Source: Comamonadaceae bacterium (GTDB lineage: Bacteria; Pseudomonadota; Gammaproteobacteria; Burkholderiales; Rhodocyclaceae). From it: DNA of 64,000 nt. The stretch covers positions 27,338 to 91,337 of the forward strand of contig JANLJE010000012.1 of NCBI GenBank assembly GCA_029255645.1. The letters are read 5' to 3'. Under the pieces are notes generated by a model. It had not been told where the DNA came from, did not search any database, and worked only from the letters and a program-made list of their open reading frames with translations. Within the stretch, counting starts at the first letter, position 1; every line of letters begins with the position of its first letter. This document shows, one piece after another, positions 35,582-45,345 of this stretch. A program made the position numbers and the translations under genes.

Positions 35582-37051
35582 ATGTCCGAAGAAATCCTCA
35601 TCAATTTCACGCCCCAGGAAACCCGGGTGGCCGTCATGGCTCAGGGAGTGGTCCAGGAACTGCATATCGAACGCACCGGCAGCCGGGGGCTGGTGGGCAA
35701 TATCTACCTGGGCAAGGTCAGCCGCATCCTGCCCGGCATGCAGTCCGCCTTCATCGAGGTGGGCCTGGAGCGCACTGCCTTCTTGCATGTGGCCGACATC
35801 TGGCAGCCCCGGGACCCGCAGGCCGAGCATGGCCGGGAGGCGCACAAGCCGATCGAGAAAATCCTTTCGGAAGGCCAGAGCCTGCTGGTGCAGGTGATCA
35901 AGGACCCGATGGGGACCAAGGGCGCCCGCCTGTCCACCCAGATTTCCCTGGCCGGGCGGATGCTGGTGTATCTGCCCCAGGAAAAGCATATCGGCATTTC
36001 CCAGCGCATCGAGGACGAGGCGGAGCGGGAATCCCTGCGGACCCGCCTTGCCACCCTGGTGCCCGAGGACGAGCCCGGCGGCTTCATCGTGCGCACCATG
36101 GCCGAAACCGCCAGCGACGCGGAACTGGTGAACGACATTGCCTACCTGAGAAAGTTGTGGCGGGACATCCGCGACAAGGCCCGGGTTTCCGGTGCGCCCA
36201 GCCTCCTCTACCACGAACTGCAGCTGGCCCAGCGGGTGCTGCGGGATTTCGTGAACCCTGAAACCGAGAAGATCATCATCGACTCGCGGGAGAACTTCCT
36301 GAAGCTGGAGACCTTCGCGGCGGAATACACTCCGGCGGTGAGCCCGCTGCTGGAGCACTACACGGGCCAGCGGCCGCTCTTTGATCTGTACGGGGTGGAA
36401 GATGAAATCGAAAAGGCCCTGGCCCGGCGGGTGGAGCTCAAGTCCGGCGGCTACCTGATCATCGACCAGACCGAGGCCATGACCACGGTGGATGTGAACA
36501 CCGGCGGTTTCGTGGGGCTGCGCAACTTCGACGACACCATCTTCAAGACCAATCTGGAGGCCACCCAGACCATCGCCCGGCAATTGCGGCTCCGCAATCT
36601 GGGCGGCATCATCATCGTGGATTTCATCGACATGGAGAACCCGGTCCACCGTCAAGCCGTGCTGGCCGAGTTCAACAAGGCCCTGGCCCGCGACCACACC
36701 CGCCTGACGGTGAATGGCTTTACCGCGCTGGGCCTGGTGGAAATGACCCGGAAACGCACCCGGGAATCCCTCGCCCATGTGCTGTGCGAGCCCTGCCCCA
36801 CCTGCGGCGGCCGGGGCGAGGTGAAGACGGCGCGCACGGTTTGTTATGAGATCCTGCGCGAACTGTTGCGCGAGGCGCGCCAGTTCGATGCCAGGGAATA
36901 CCGGGTGCTCGCCAGCCCCCAGGTGATCGACCTGTTCCTGGATGAAGAATCCCAGTCCCTGGCCCAGCTTTCCGACTTCATCGGCAAACCCGTTTCCCTG
37001 CAGGCCGAAGCCAGCTACGCCCAGGAGCAGTACGACATCGTGCTGATGTGA
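35582..37051 (+). CDS. rng: Ribonuclease G
   Basis: Single-strand-specific endoribonuclease for 16S rRNA 5'-end maturation and mRNA decay. A 489-residue protein: S1 domain at about 35-130, then the RNase E/G core with metal-binding Asp in DVNTGGFVG and IIIVDFIDM, and the zinc-link CPTCGGRG near residue 408. It lacks the C-terminal scaffold of RNase E, so it is RNase G. maf, its frequent neighbour, is elsewhere in the window (49.8 kb). Confidence 0.95.
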   Translation: MSEEILINFTPQETRVAVMAQGVVQELHIERTGSRGLVGNIYLGKVSRILPGMQSAFIEVGLERTAFLHVADIWQPRDPQAEHGREAHKPIEKILSEGQSLLVQVIKDPMGTKGARLSTQISLAGRMLVYLPQEKHIGISQRIEDEAERESLRTRLATLVPEDEPGGFIVRTMAETASDAELVNDIAYLRKLWRDIRDKARVSGAPSLLYHELQLAQRVLRDFVNPETEKIIIDSRENFLKLETFAAEYTPAVSPLLEHYTGQRPLFDLYGVEDEIEKALARRVELKSGGYLIIDQTEAMTTVDVNTGGFVGLRNFDDTIFKTNLEATQTIARQLRLRNLGGIIIVDFIDMENPVHRQAVLAEFNKALARDHTRLTVNGFTALGLVEMTRKRTRESLAHVLCEPCPTCGGRGEVKTARTVCYEILRELLREARQFDAREYRVLASPQVIDLFLDEESQSLAQLSDFIGKPVSLQAEASYAQEQYDIVLM

Positions 37052-37086
37052 GGTTTCACCGCATCCCGCCGCGTCTCGCTTGCCAC

Positions 37087-37112
37087 CCACCCAAGCCACC
37101 CAAGCCACCCAA
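37087..37112. repeat. 9-bp tandem repeat after rng
   Basis: CCACCCAAG is repeated (two full copies and most of a third) between the rng stop and the Lon-family protease start. Nothing else is seen in these 106 bp. Confidence 0.8.
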
Positions 37113-37157
37113 CCCCGGGGAACGGAACCTCCGCCCCCTTTTTCACCCCTGTAAGCC

Positions 37158-39605
37158 ATGACCACCACCACTGCCCTGACTCCCCCCCAACTCCGCCTGT
37201 GCTGCGACCCCGCCTGCCTGGGTTTTTCAAGTACGGACGAGCTGGCCGACCTGCAGGGCGGCCTGGGCCAGGCCCGGGCCGAGGCCGCCCTGCAGGTCGG
37301 GCTCTCGATGCCGCACCAGGGCTACCATGTGTTCGTGCTGGGCGAGCCGGGGACCGGCCGCCACGCCACGGTGTTCCGCCTGCTGCAGGAACAGGCCGCA
37401 CGGGCCCCGACCCCGCCGGACCTGTGCTACATCCACAATTTCGAGGACCCGCGCACCCCGCGCCTGCTGCGCCTGCCGGCCGGGCGCGGCATCAAGCTGC
37501 GCAATGCCCTGCAGCAGTTCGTGCGGGAGCTGACCCCGGCCATCGATGCGGCCCTGGATGCAGATACCCATGTGGATCGGGTGCAGGCGCTCCAGGATGG
37601 CCAGAAGAAGCGCGAGGAGGAAGCCATTGCCGCGCTGGGCCAGGCGTGCGCGGCGGACGGCCTGTGTCTCTTGACCACCCCGGAGGGCTTTGTCTTTGCT
37701 CCTACCCAGGATGACAAGCCGATGACCCCGGAGGCCTTCGAGGCCCTCTCGGAGGCCGAACACCAGGCCATTGAGCGCCGTGTGGAAAGCTGGAGCCTGA
37801 AGCTGGCCGACCTGCTGGCCGACTTTCCCGGCTGGCGTCAGGAGTTGCAAAAATCCATCGAGCGGGCCGAGCGCCAGGCCCTGACCCCGGTGCTGGCCCA
37901 CCTCACCCGGGGCCTGCGCCGCCACCATGCGGATCTGCCCGAAGTGCTGGCCTTCATCGATGCCATCAGCGCCGACGTGATTACCTGTGTGGCGCGCGGC
38001 AGCGTGCCCGGTGAAGACGAAGAAAACCCGGACAGCGAGCTCGAACAGGGCAAGTTCAGCTTCCACCGTTACCAGGTGAACCTGCTGGTGGATCACAGCC
38101 AGACCCGGGGGGCGCCGGTGATCCGGGAGGACAACCCGGGCTTTGGCAACCTGATCGGCAGCATCGAGCACCTGCCCATGCCCGGCGGCCATGCCACCCA
38201 TTTCAACCTGATCCGCGCCGGGGCCCTGCACCGGGCCAGCGGCGGCTATCTGGTCGTGGACGCCGGCCGCCTGCTTACCCAGCCCTATGCCTGGGACGGC
38301 CTGAAACGGGCGCTGCGCAGCAGCCGCATCGCCATCGAGCCCCCCGCCGAGGCTCAGGGCTGGAGCAGCCAGGCCACCCTGAACCCGGAGCCGGCGCCCT
38401 GCCAGGTCAAGGTGGTGCTGGTGGGGGAGCGGGAGCTGTTCTACCTGCTCACCGAGAACGATCCGGATTTCGTGGAGTTGTTCAAGGTGGCCGCGGATTT
38501 TGACGACGAGTTGCTGCGAACGCAGGAAAACGAAAACCACTATGCCCGCCTCCTGGCCACCCTGGCGCGCCGGGGCGGGTTGTTGCCCTTCAGCGCCGAG
38601 GCGGTGGCCCTGCTGATCGAGGCGGCGGCCCGCCATGCCGAACACGCCCTGCGCCTTTCCCTGCACACCCGCCATCTTTCCGACCTGATGCGGGAGGCGG
38701 ATTACCATGCCAGGGCCGAAAATGGCGATGCCAGCCGGGTGGAAGCCCAAGCCATCAGCGCCGCCCTGGCGGCCCGGGCCCGGCGGGCCGACCGCTATCC
38801 GCGCCATGTGCTGGAGTCCACCCTGGAGGGCTGCACCCTGATTTCCACGGACGGGGAGCGGGCCGGTCAGGCCAATGCCCTGGTGGTGGTGGAACTGGCG
38901 GGCGAGCGCTACGGCCATCCGGTGCGGGTCACGGCCACGGCCCGGGTGGGGGACGGGGACGTCGTGGATATCGAGCGGGAAACCGAGCTGGGCGGCGCCA
39001 TCCACTCAAAAGGAGTGCTCATCCTCACCGCCTTCCTGGCCGCCCGCTTCGCCCGGCATCAGCCCCTTTCCCTGGCGGCGAGCCTGGTGTTCGAGCAGTC
39101 CTACGGCCAGGTGGAGGGGGATTCCGCCTCCCTGGCCGAACTTTGCGCCCTGCTCTCGGCCCTGGCCCAGGCCCCGATCCGCCAGAGCCTGGCCCTGACC
39201 GGCTCGGTCAATCAGTTTGGCGAGGTGCAGGTGATCGGCGGCGTCAATGAAAAGATCGAAGGCTTCTACGACCTGTGCAAGGCCCGGGGCCTGACGGGGA
39301 CGCAAGGGGTGCTGATCCCGGCCGCCAGCGTCGCCCACCTGATGCTGCGTCCGGATGTGGTGGAGGCGGCCGAGCGCGGCCAGTTCCACGTCTGGCCCGT
39401 GGCGACGGTGGATGAAGCCATGGAGCTGCTGACCGGCCTGCCCGCCGGCACACCCGACAGTCGCGGCCATCTGCCCCGGGGCAGCCTCAACGAGCGGGTG
39501 GCCCGGGCCCTGGCGGAAATGACGGCGGCCCTGCATCCGGCCCACCCGGAAGAGCGGCCCGTCTGGCGCAAGCCGGTGCGTCACAACCGCTTCAGCGCTA
39601 GTTGA
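37158..39605 (+). CDS. Lon-family serine protease with degenerate ATPase (LonB/YcbZ-like)
   Basis: An 815-residue protein: AAA_32-type N-terminal region, helical middle, and C-terminal S16 Lon protease domain (about 570-775). The Ser-Lys dyad is intact: Ser656 in EGDSAS and Lys699 in GGVNEK, 43 residues apart as in Lon. The Walker A equivalent reads GEPGTGRH (residues 62-69) with Arg instead of Lys, and the Walker B region VVDAGRLLTQPYAW lacks the Glu. Proteolysis is expected, but normal ATP use is doubtful, as in E. coli YcbZ. Substrates unknown. Confidence 0.88.
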   Translation: MTTTTALTPPQLRLCCDPACLGFSSTDELADLQGGLGQARAEAALQVGLSMPHQGYHVFVLGEPGTGRHATVFRLLQEQAARAPTPPDLCYIHNFEDPRTPRLLRLPAGRGIKLRNALQQFVRELTPAIDAALDADTHVDRVQALQDGQKKREEEAIAALGQACAADGLCLLTTPEGFVFAPTQDDKPMTPEAFEALSEAEHQAIERRVESWSLKLADLLADFPGWRQELQKSIERAERQALTPVLAHLTRGLRRHHADLPEVLAFIDAISADVITCVARGSVPGEDEENPDSELEQGKFSFHRYQVNLLVDHSQTRGAPVIREDNPGFGNLIGSIEHLPMPGGHATHFNLIRAGALHRASGGYLVVDAGRLLTQPYAWDGLKRALRSSRIAIEPPAEAQGWSSQATLNPEPAPCQVKVVLVGERELFYLLTENDPDFVELFKVAADFDDELLRTQENENHYARLLATLARRGGLLPFSAEAVALLIEAAARHAEHALRLSLHTRHLSDLMREADYHARAENGDASRVEAQAISAALAARARRADRYPRHVLESTLEGCTLISTDGERAGQANALVVVELAGERYGHPVRVTATARVGDGDVVDIERETELGGAIHSKGVLILTAFLAARFARHQPLSLAASLVFEQSYGQVEGDSASLAELCALLSALAQAPIRQSLALTGSVNQFGEVQVIGGVNEKIEGFYDLCKARGLTGTQGVLIPAASVAHLMLRPDVVEAAERGQFHVWPVATVDEAMELLTGLPAGTPDSRGHLPRGSLNERVARALAEMTAALHPAHPEERPVWRKPVRHNRFSAS

Positions 39606-39691
39606 ACGGATGGCATCGACGCCAGGTGCCGGGCCTTGTTTTGCCGCTGCGGTGCGCCTTCCGCCCTGGCGATGCGCTTTCAAAAAAGGCC

Positions 39692-39718
39692 GGGCCTACC
39701 GGGCCTACCGGGCCTACC
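39692..39718. repeat. 9-bp tandem repeat, three copies, upstream of the dienelactone hydrolase gene
   Basis: GGGCCTACC occurs three times head to tail, followed by a partial copy, 63 bp before the ATG. The open frame that runs through it is not supported as coding. Confidence 0.88.
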
Positions 39719-39780
39719 GGGCGGGCCGCTGCGGGGCTATCATGCCGTTCCCTCTTTCCCACCTCAGGAAGGCATCTCCC

Positions 39781-40674
39781 ATGACAAGCAAACATTCCGA
39801 ATTCGATAGCCTGGTCCCGGGGCGCCCCCTGGATCGCCCCTTCAGCCGCCGGGATTTCATCACCACCGCCGCCGGGGTGGGTTTTGCCCTGGCGACCCAG
39901 CCGGTCATGGCCCAGACCGCCATCCACACCGACAGCGCCGGCTTGCTGGCGGGCCGGGTCAAGCTCGCTTCGCCCCTGGGCGAGGTGGAAGCCTACCAGG
40001 CCCGGCCCGCCGGCCAGGAGCACTTGCCGGTGATTCTGGTGGTGTCGGAAATTTTCGGCGTCCATGAATACATCGCCGATATCTGCCGCCGCCTCGCCAA
40101 ACTCGGCTACCTGGCCATCGCCCCCGAGCTGTTTGCCCGCCAGGGCGACCCGCGCCAGATCGAGAGCGTGCCGGAAATCCTGGAGAAGATCACGGCCAGG
40201 ACCCCGGATGCCGAGGTGTTCTCCGACCTCGACGCCTGCGCCGCCTGGGCCTTCCAGAACGGCGGCGATCCGGCCCGGCTGGGCATCACCGGCTTTTGCT
40301 ACGGCGGCCGCATCACCTGGCTCTATTGCGCCTACCGAGCTTTTCTCAAGGCCGGGGTGGCCTGGTATGGCCGTCTCGAAGGCGAGGTGACGCCCCAGAC
40401 CCCGCGCCATCCCCTGGATGAGGTCGAGGCGCTGAAGGCCCCGGTACTGGGGCTCTACGGCGGCGAGGATAGCGGCATCCCCCTGGCCTCCGTGGAACGG
40501 ATGAAGAAGGCCCTCGCAAGCGCCGCGGCCCCCGCCGCCCGGGCATCGCAGATCATCCTCTACGATCAGGCGCCGCACGCCTTTCATGCCGATTACCGCC
40601 CCAGCTACCGCAAGGCAGCGGCCGAGGATGGCTGGCGGCGGATGCTGGCCTGGTTCCAGCAACACGGCCTGTAA
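39781..40674 (+). CDS. Dienelactone hydrolase-family esterase, Tat-exported
   Basis: A 297-residue alpha/beta hydrolase. The nucleophile is the Cys of GFCYGG, with Asp in YGGEDSGI and His in PHAFHAD, the dienelactone hydrolase triad. The N-terminus has a twin-arginine signal (SRRDFIT, then an alanine-rich hydrophobic stretch ending PVMA), so folded export to the periplasm is expected. No chlorocatechol pathway genes are near, so the substrate may differ from dienelactone. The start at 39781 has AGGAAGG upstream; an open frame back to 39610 is rejected. Confidence 0.88.
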   Translation: MTSKHSEFDSLVPGRPLDRPFSRRDFITTAAGVGFALATQPVMAQTAIHTDSAGLLAGRVKLASPLGEVEAYQARPAGQEHLPVILVVSEIFGVHEYIADICRRLAKLGYLAIAPELFARQGDPRQIESVPEILEKITARTPDAEVFSDLDACAAWAFQNGGDPARLGITGFCYGGRITWLYCAYRAFLKAGVAWYGRLEGEVTPQTPRHPLDEVEALKAPVLGLYGGEDSGIPLASVERMKKALASAAAPAARASQIILYDQAPHAFHADYRPSYRKAAAEDGWRRMLAWFQQHGL

Positions 40675-40684
40675 GCCGCCGGCC

Positions 40685-40728
40685 TTGCATCCGCTCCGGA
40701 AGCGCATATACTGTACGCCCATACAGTA
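40685..40728 (+). promoter_or_regulatory. recA promoter with LexA (SOS) box
   Basis: TTGCAT (40685-40690) and TATACT (40707-40712), 16 bp apart, form a sigma-70 promoter. TACTGT-N8-ACAGTA at 40709-40728 is a fully symmetrical SOS box overlapping the -10, so LexA would block RNA polymerase directly. Confidence 0.92.
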
Positions 40729-40805
40729 CATGGGCTTCCGGCAAAATTTATTCCACATCCGGGGCTTGTGCCATAATTCCCCGCTGAACATTCAAGGTAA
40801 CTTCC

Positions 40806-41843
40806 ATGGACGACAACAAAGCAAAGGCCCTGGCCGCTGCCCTGGCCCAGATCGAGAAACAGTTCGGCAAGGGTTCCATCATGAAGATGGGCGAGGCCGA
40901 GATTGACGAGGCCATCCAGGTGGTGTCGACCGGCTCCCTCGGGCTGGATCTGGCCTTGGGCGTCGGCGGCCTGCCCCGGGGCCGGGTGGTGGAAATCTAC
41001 GGTCCCGAGTCTTCCGGCAAGACCACCCTCTGCCTGCAGGTGGTGGCCGAGATGCAAAAACTGGGCGGGACCGCCGCCTTCATCGATGCAGAACACGCCC
41101 TCGATCCCCAGTATGCCCAGAAGCTGGGCGTCAATGTGGGCGAGCTGCTGATCTCCCAGCCCGATACCGGCGAACAGGCCCTGGAGATTGCCGACATGCT
41201 GGTGCGTTCCGGCTCGGTGGACGTGATCGTCATCGACTCGGTCGCCGCCTTGACCCCCAAGGCCGAAATCGAAGGCGAAATGGGCGACTCCATGATGGGG
41301 CTGCATGCCCGCCTGATGAGCCAGGCCCTGAGGAAACTCACCGCCAACATCAAGAAGACCAATACCCTGGTGATCTTCATCAACCAGATCCGGATGAAGA
41401 TCGGCGTCATGTTCGGTTCTCCCGAAACCACCACCGGTGGCAATGCCCTCAAGTTCTATGCTTCCGTGCGCCTCGACATCCGCCGCATCGGCGGCATCAA
41501 GAAGGGGGACGAGGTGATCGGCAACGAAACCAAGGTCAAGGTCGTCAAGAACAAGGTGGCGCCGCCGTTCCGGGAAGCCATCTTCGACATCCTCTACGGC
41601 GAGGGCATCTCCCGCGAGGGCGAGGTCATCGAACTGGGCGTGATCCACAAGATCATCGACAAATCCGGGGCCTGGTACGCCTACAAGGGCGACAAGATCG
41701 GCCAGGGCAAGGACAATGTGCGCGAATTCCTCAAGGCCCATCCGGACCTGGCCAGGGAAATCGAAGCCCGCATCCGCGAGATCGTCAATCCCGCCAGGAC
41801 GGCTCCCGTTTCGGCTCCCGCTCCGGCTCTGGCCGATGCCTGA
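40806..41843 (+). CDS. recA: Recombinase RecA
   Basis: ATP-dependent strand-exchange protein and SOS co-protease. A 345-residue protein with Walker A GPESSGKT (residues 66-73), Walker [11 protein letters not shown], the DNA-binding loop region ending [16 protein letters not shown], and a Pro/Ala-rich tail. The ATG is preceded by AAGGTAAC, and expression is under the SOS promoter. The last codons overlap the recX start (ATGCCTGA). Confidence 0.98.
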   Translation: MDDNKAKALAAALAQIEKQFGKGSIMKMGEAEIDEAIQVVSTGSLGLDLALGVGGLPRGRVVEIYGPESSGKTTLCLQVVAEMQKLGGTAAFIDAEHALDPQYAQKLGVNVGELLISQPDTGEQALEIADMLVRSGSVDVIVIDSVAALTPKAEIEGEMGDSMMGLHARLMSQALRKLTANIKKTNTLVIFINQIRMKIGVMFGSPETTTGGNALKFYASVRLDIRRIGGIKKGDEVIGNETKVKVVKNKVAPPFREAIFDILYGEGISREGEVIELGVIHKIIDKSGAWYAYKGDKIGQGKDNVREFLKAHPDLAREIEARIREIVNPARTAPVSAPAPALADA

Positions 41844-42285
41844 AAGCCTGGAGGCCAGGGCACTGGCCTTGCTGGCCCGGCGCGAATACAGCCGGGCCGA
41901 ACTGCAACGCAAGCTGGCGCCCCACGCCGGATCTGCTGAAGCTCTGACGCAACTGCTCGATGAACTGGTCCGGTGCAGCAAGCTGAGCGATGACCGCTAC
42001 GCGGAAATGCGGGTCAATGTGCGGGGCCGCCGCTATGGCAATGCCCGTCTGGTCCAGGAACTGCGCCAGTCCGGCGTGGAGCCCGAGGCCATTGCCGCCG
42101 CCCTGGCCCAAAGTGAGGATGAACACGGTCGCTGCCGGTCCGTCTGGCAGAAAAAATTTGCCACCCTGCCCGACTCGCCGGCCGAACGGGCGCGGCAACA
42201 ACGATTCCTCCAGTACCGGGGCTTCTCCCAGGAAGCCATCCGCCGGGTGCTGCAGGGCCTGAATGAAGATGGCTGCCATGAATGA
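41836..42285 (+). CDS. recX: Regulatory protein RecX
   Basis: A 149-residue inhibitor of RecA filament growth, made of three-helix repeats ([58 protein letters not shown]). Its ATG lies 8 bp before the recA stop, giving translational coupling. An open frame beginning at 41716 is the extension into recA and is not the real start. The 3' end overlaps the lptB start region by up to 23 bp. Confidence 0.93.
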   Translation: MPESLEARALALLARREYSRAELQRKLAPHAGSAEALTQLLDELVRCSKLSDDRYAEMRVNVRGRRYGNARLVQELRQSGVEPEAIAAALAQSEDEHGRCRSVWQKKFATLPDSPAERARQQRFLQYRGFSQEAIRRVLQGLNEDGCHE

Positions 42286-43015
42286 TGAACCGCGCAGTTG
42301 CCTGAGCGCCCACCATCTCAAAAAACGCTACAAGGCCCGGGATGTGGTGGCCGATGTCTCCTTCGCCGTCAAAAGCGGCGAAGTGGTAGGCCTGCTCGGT
42401 CCCAACGGGGCCGGCAAGACCACCTGCTTTTATATGATCGTCGGTCTGGTGGCAGTCGACGGGGGGGACATTTTCATCGATGACACCAGGCTGACCCACC
42501 TGCCCATTCACCTGCGCGCCCGGCGGGGGCTTTCCTATCTCCCCCAGGAGGCCTCCGTGTTCCGCAAGCTGAACGTCGCGGAAAACATCCAGGCCGTGCT
42601 GGAACTGCAGAATCTCCCGCCCCAGGAAATCAAGGAGCGGCTGGAAAACCTGCTCGAAGAGTTGCACATCACCCACATCCGCCACACCCAGGCGGCGGCC
42701 CTCTCGGGCGGCGAGCGGCGCCGGGTCGAAATCGCCCGGGCCCTGGCGACCCAGCCCCGTTTCATCCTGCTGGACGAGCCTTTCGCCGGGGTGGACCCGA
42801 TTGCCGTGCTCGACATCCAGAAGATCATCCGCTTCCTCAAAGAGCGCAATATCGGCGTGCTGATCACCGACCACAACGTGCGGGAAACCCTGGGCATCTG
42901 CGATCACGCCTGGATCATCAACGAAGGCCATGTCCTTGCGTCTGGTTCTCCGAGCGAGATCGTCTATAATGAAGACGTAAGAAAAGTTTATCTGGGCGAG
43001 CATTTCCGCCTTTAA
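42263..43015 (+). CDS. lptB: LPS export ABC transporter ATP-binding protein LptB
   Basis: ATPase of the LptB2FGC complex, which extracts lipopolysaccharide from the inner membrane. A 250-residue ABC protein; Walker [11 protein letters not shown]-loop LPQEASVF, signature LSGGERRR, Walker [14 protein letters not shown] and the switch His in [24 protein letters not shown] is the LptB-type C-terminus. Possible starts are 42263, 42269 and 42278, all inside the recX end. It is followed by rpoN, the usual order, but the lptC-lptA genes that normally precede it are replaced by recA-recX. Confidence 0.95.
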   Translation: MKMAAMNDEPRSCLSAHHLKKRYKARDVVADVSFAVKSGEVVGLLGPNGAGKTTCFYMIVGLVAVDGGDIFIDDTRLTHLPIHLRARRGLSYLPQEASVFRKLNVAENIQAVLELQNLPPQEIKERLENLLEELHITHIRHTQAAALSGGERRRVEIARALATQPRFILLDEPFAGVDPIAVLDIQKIIRFLKERNIGVLITDHNVRETLGICDHAWIINEGHVLASGSPSEIVYNEDVRKVYLGEHFRL

Positions 43016-43051
43016 GCTGCGGTTTTGTAAAAGCTCACCTCTCTCCCGCCG

Positions 43052-44497
43052 ATGAAACCTTCCCTCCAGCTCAAGATTTCCCAGCAATTGGCGCTGACGC
43101 CCCAGTTGCAGCAGGCGATCAAGCTTTTGCAACTTTCGACCCTGGAAATGAACCAGGAAATCGAACGTTATCTGCAGGAAAACCCGCTGCTGGAGCGTGA
43201 GGACGAGCCGGAGCGGGAAAACACCTACAATACCAGCAGCAGCAACGAGCGGGGCCAGGAGGAGCCGGTCCCGGCCCGGGAAGAAAGCAGCGAGGAGCGC
43301 GCCGAACTCAGCCGCAGCGAGGTGGAGGAAGATCGCTGGTCCCAGGACAGTGGCAGCTATGGCAGCCCCGCCCGGGACCGGGATGATGACGAAGGCGATA
43401 GCCAGGACCTCCAGGCCGCCACCACATCCTTGCGTGAACACCTGACCTGGCAACTGGGCATGACCCAGTTTTCCGACCAGGACCGCGCCCTGATCCGTTT
43501 CCTGATCGAAGGGCTGGATGATGACGGTTATCTCTCGGCCAGCCTGGAAGAATTGCTGGAAACCATTCCGCCCGAATATGAAGTGGAACTGGACGACCTC
43601 GAAATCGCCCTGCGCCAGCTGCAAAGCCTGGACCCCACCGGCGTCGCGGCCCGTTCCCCCCAGGAATGCCTGGCGCTGCAACTGAAGGCCCTGCCTCAGG
43701 ATCAAACCCGGGACCTGGCGCTGGCCGTGGTGGAACGGCACCTGGACCTGCTGGCCGCCCGGGATTTCAACAAGATCAAGAAATCATGCGCTTGCGATGA
43801 TGACGCGCTCAAAGCCGCCCATGCGCTGATCGTCGGCCTCGATCCCCGGCCCGGCGCCCGCTTTGCGGCCATCGATACGCGCTACATCATTCCCGATGTC
43901 ATCGTGAAGAAGCTGCGCGGCAAATGGACCGCCCAGATCAATCCCGATGCCTACCCCAAGCTCAGGATCAACCGGCTTTATGCAGAAATCCTGTCCCAGC
44001 AGCGCCGCGGGGAGGGCGGCCTGTCGAATCAGCTGCAGGAAGCCCGCTGGCTGATCAAGAACGTCCAGCAGCGCTTCGATACCATCGCCCGGGTCTCCCA
44101 GGCCATCGTCGATCGCCAGCGCCAGTTCTTCGAGCACGGCGAAGTCGCCATGCGCCCGCTGGTGCTGCGCGAGATTGCCGACACCATCGGCCTGCATGAA
44201 TCCACCGTCTCCCGGGTGACGAGCCAGAAGTACATGGCCACTCCCCGGGGTATCTTTGAATTGAAGTACTTCTTTGGCAGCCATGTCTCCACCGATACCG
44301 GCGGGGCGTGTTCTGCCACGGCTATCCGGGCTTTGATCAAGCATTTGATCAGTGCTGAAGATGGCAAGAAGCCCTTGTCGGATAGTCAAATATCCGAAAT
44401 ACTAGGCCAGCAGGGAATCGTTGTGGCCCGGCGCACCGTGGCGAAATACCGCGAAGCGCTCAACATCCCGCCGGTCAATTTACGCAAGACCCTGTAA
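43052..44497 (+). CDS. rpoN: RNA polymerase sigma-54 factor
   Basis: A 481-residue sigma factor. The N-terminal activator-interacting region is Gln/Leu-rich ([16 protein letters not shown]), followed by an acidic linker, core-binding region, helix-turn-helix, and the RpoN box [16 protein letters not shown] at the C-terminus that reads the -24 element. Likely users in the window include the pilA promoter. The gene lies between lptB and hpf in the widespread proteobacterial rpoN cluster. Confidence 0.97.
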   Translation: MKPSLQLKISQQLALTPQLQQAIKLLQLSTLEMNQEIERYLQENPLLEREDEPERENTYNTSSSNERGQEEPVPAREESSEERAELSRSEVEEDRWSQDSGSYGSPARDRDDDEGDSQDLQAATTSLREHLTWQLGMTQFSDQDRALIRFLIEGLDDDGYLSASLEELLETIPPEYEVELDDLEIALRQLQSLDPTGVAARSPQECLALQLKALPQDQTRDLALAVVERHLDLLAARDFNKIKKSCACDDDALKAAHALIVGLDPRPGARFAAIDTRYIIPDVIVKKLRGKWTAQINPDAYPKLRINRLYAEILSQQRRGEGGLSNQLQEARWLIKNVQQRFDTIARVSQAIVDRQRQFFEHGEVAMRPLVLREIADTIGLHESTVSRVTSQKYMATPRGIFELKYFFGSHVSTDTGGACSATAIRALIKHLISAEDGKKPLSDSQISEILGQQGIVVARRTVAKYREALNIPPVNLRKTL

Positions 44498-44511
44498 GAG
44501 AGGAGAAAAAA

Positions 44512-44835
44512 ATGAATCTACAGATCAGCGGCCACCATATCGAAGTCACGCCTGCCCTCCGCGAGTATGTGGAAGCCAAGCTGGAACCCGTCATCAACCA
44601 CTTTGACCGGGTCACCGGCGTGAATGTCATCCTGTCGGTGGAAAAACTGAAGCAGAAGGCCGAAGTCACGGTACATGTGCCGGGCAAGGACATTTTTGTC
44701 GAAAGCAGCGAAGATGATCTTTATGCTGCCATCGACAGCATGTTCGACAAGCTGGACCGTCAGGTTCTGAGGCACAAGCAGAAGCTTCAGGACCATCACC
44801 GCGGCGACAAGGTTGCCGATCATCTCGAGGATTGA
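44512..44835 (+). CDS. hpf: Ribosome hibernation promoting factor (short form)
   Basis: A 107-residue protein binding the 30S decoding centre in stationary phase. The start is [20 protein letters not shown]; the length matches the short HPF/YfiA group, without the long-form dimerisation domain. It has a good Shine-Dalgarno (GAGGAG) 14 bp after the rpoN stop, so it is in the rpoN transcript. A strong hairpin separates it from ptsN. Confidence 0.94.
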   Translation: MNLQISGHHIEVTPALREYVEAKLEPVINHFDRVTGVNVILSVEKLKQKAEVTVHVPGKDIFVESSEDDLYAAIDSMFDKLDRQVLRHKQKLQDHHRGDKVADHLED

Positions 44836-44842
44836 TGTCTGC

Positions 44843-44865
44843 GGCCGCAACCCCCGGTTGCGGCC
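44843..44865 (+). terminator. Strong hairpin between hpf and ptsN
   Basis: A 10-bp perfect stem (GGCCGCAACC paired with GGTTGCGGCC) closes on a CCC loop, 7 nt after the hpf stop. No U-tract follows, so it may be a partial terminator, an RNA-stabilising structure or a processing site that lets hpf and ptsN be expressed at different levels. Confidence 0.45.
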
Positions 44866-44886
44866 CGGTCCTCTCCGGTTCCCATC

Positions 44887-45333
44887 ATGAAATTGATTGC
44901 TCAACTCCTGCCCGCATCCCATGTCCTGCTGGGCATGGATGCCGGCAGCAAAAAACGGGTATTCGAGCAGGCCGCCCAGATGTTCGAAAGCGCGGATGGC
45001 ATTGCTGCGGCGCAGGTCTTCGATAGCCTGTTCGCCCGGGAAAAACTCGGCTCCACCGGCCTGGGCCAGGGGATTGCCATCCCCCATGGCCGCATCAAGG
45101 GCCTCAAGCAGGCCACCGGCGCCTTCATCCGTCTGGCCGAGCCGATTCCCTTCGATGCCCCGGATGGCCGCCCCGTGTCCCAGCTTTTCATCCTCCTGGT
45201 GCCGGAACAGGCCACGGAAGAACACCTGCAGATCCTGTCCGAACTCGCCACCTGCTTCGCCGACCGGCAGTTTCGGGAGCAGCTTGCCGCAGCCACCGAC
45301 GCCGCCCGTGTCATCACCCTGTTCTCTGCCTGA
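44887..45333 (+). CDS. ptsN: PTS IIA-like nitrogen regulatory protein PtsN (EIIA-Ntr)
   Basis: A 148-residue phosphocarrier of the nitrogen PTS. The phosphorylated His is His67 in GQGIAIPHGRI, preceded by STGLGQGIA, the EIIA-Ntr signature. It regulates potassium and nitrogen responses through its phosphorylation state. It lies in the rpoN cluster, 12 bp before hprK. PtsP and NPr genes are not in the window. Confidence 0.93.
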   Translation: MKLIAQLLPASHVLLGMDAGSKKRVFEQAAQMFESADGIAAAQVFDSLFAREKLGSTGLGQGIAIPHGRIKGLKQATGAFIRLAEPIPFDAPDGRPVSQLFILLVPEQATEEHLQILSELATCFADRQFREQLAAATDAARVITLFSA

Positions 45334-45345
45334 TCCGGCCCCTGC

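Noticed and set aside
39610-39780. N-terminal extension of the dienelactone hydrolase through the AYR repeats
   Set aside because: A Tat signal and a Shine-Dalgarno define the start at 39781; the upstream part is an intergenic repeat.
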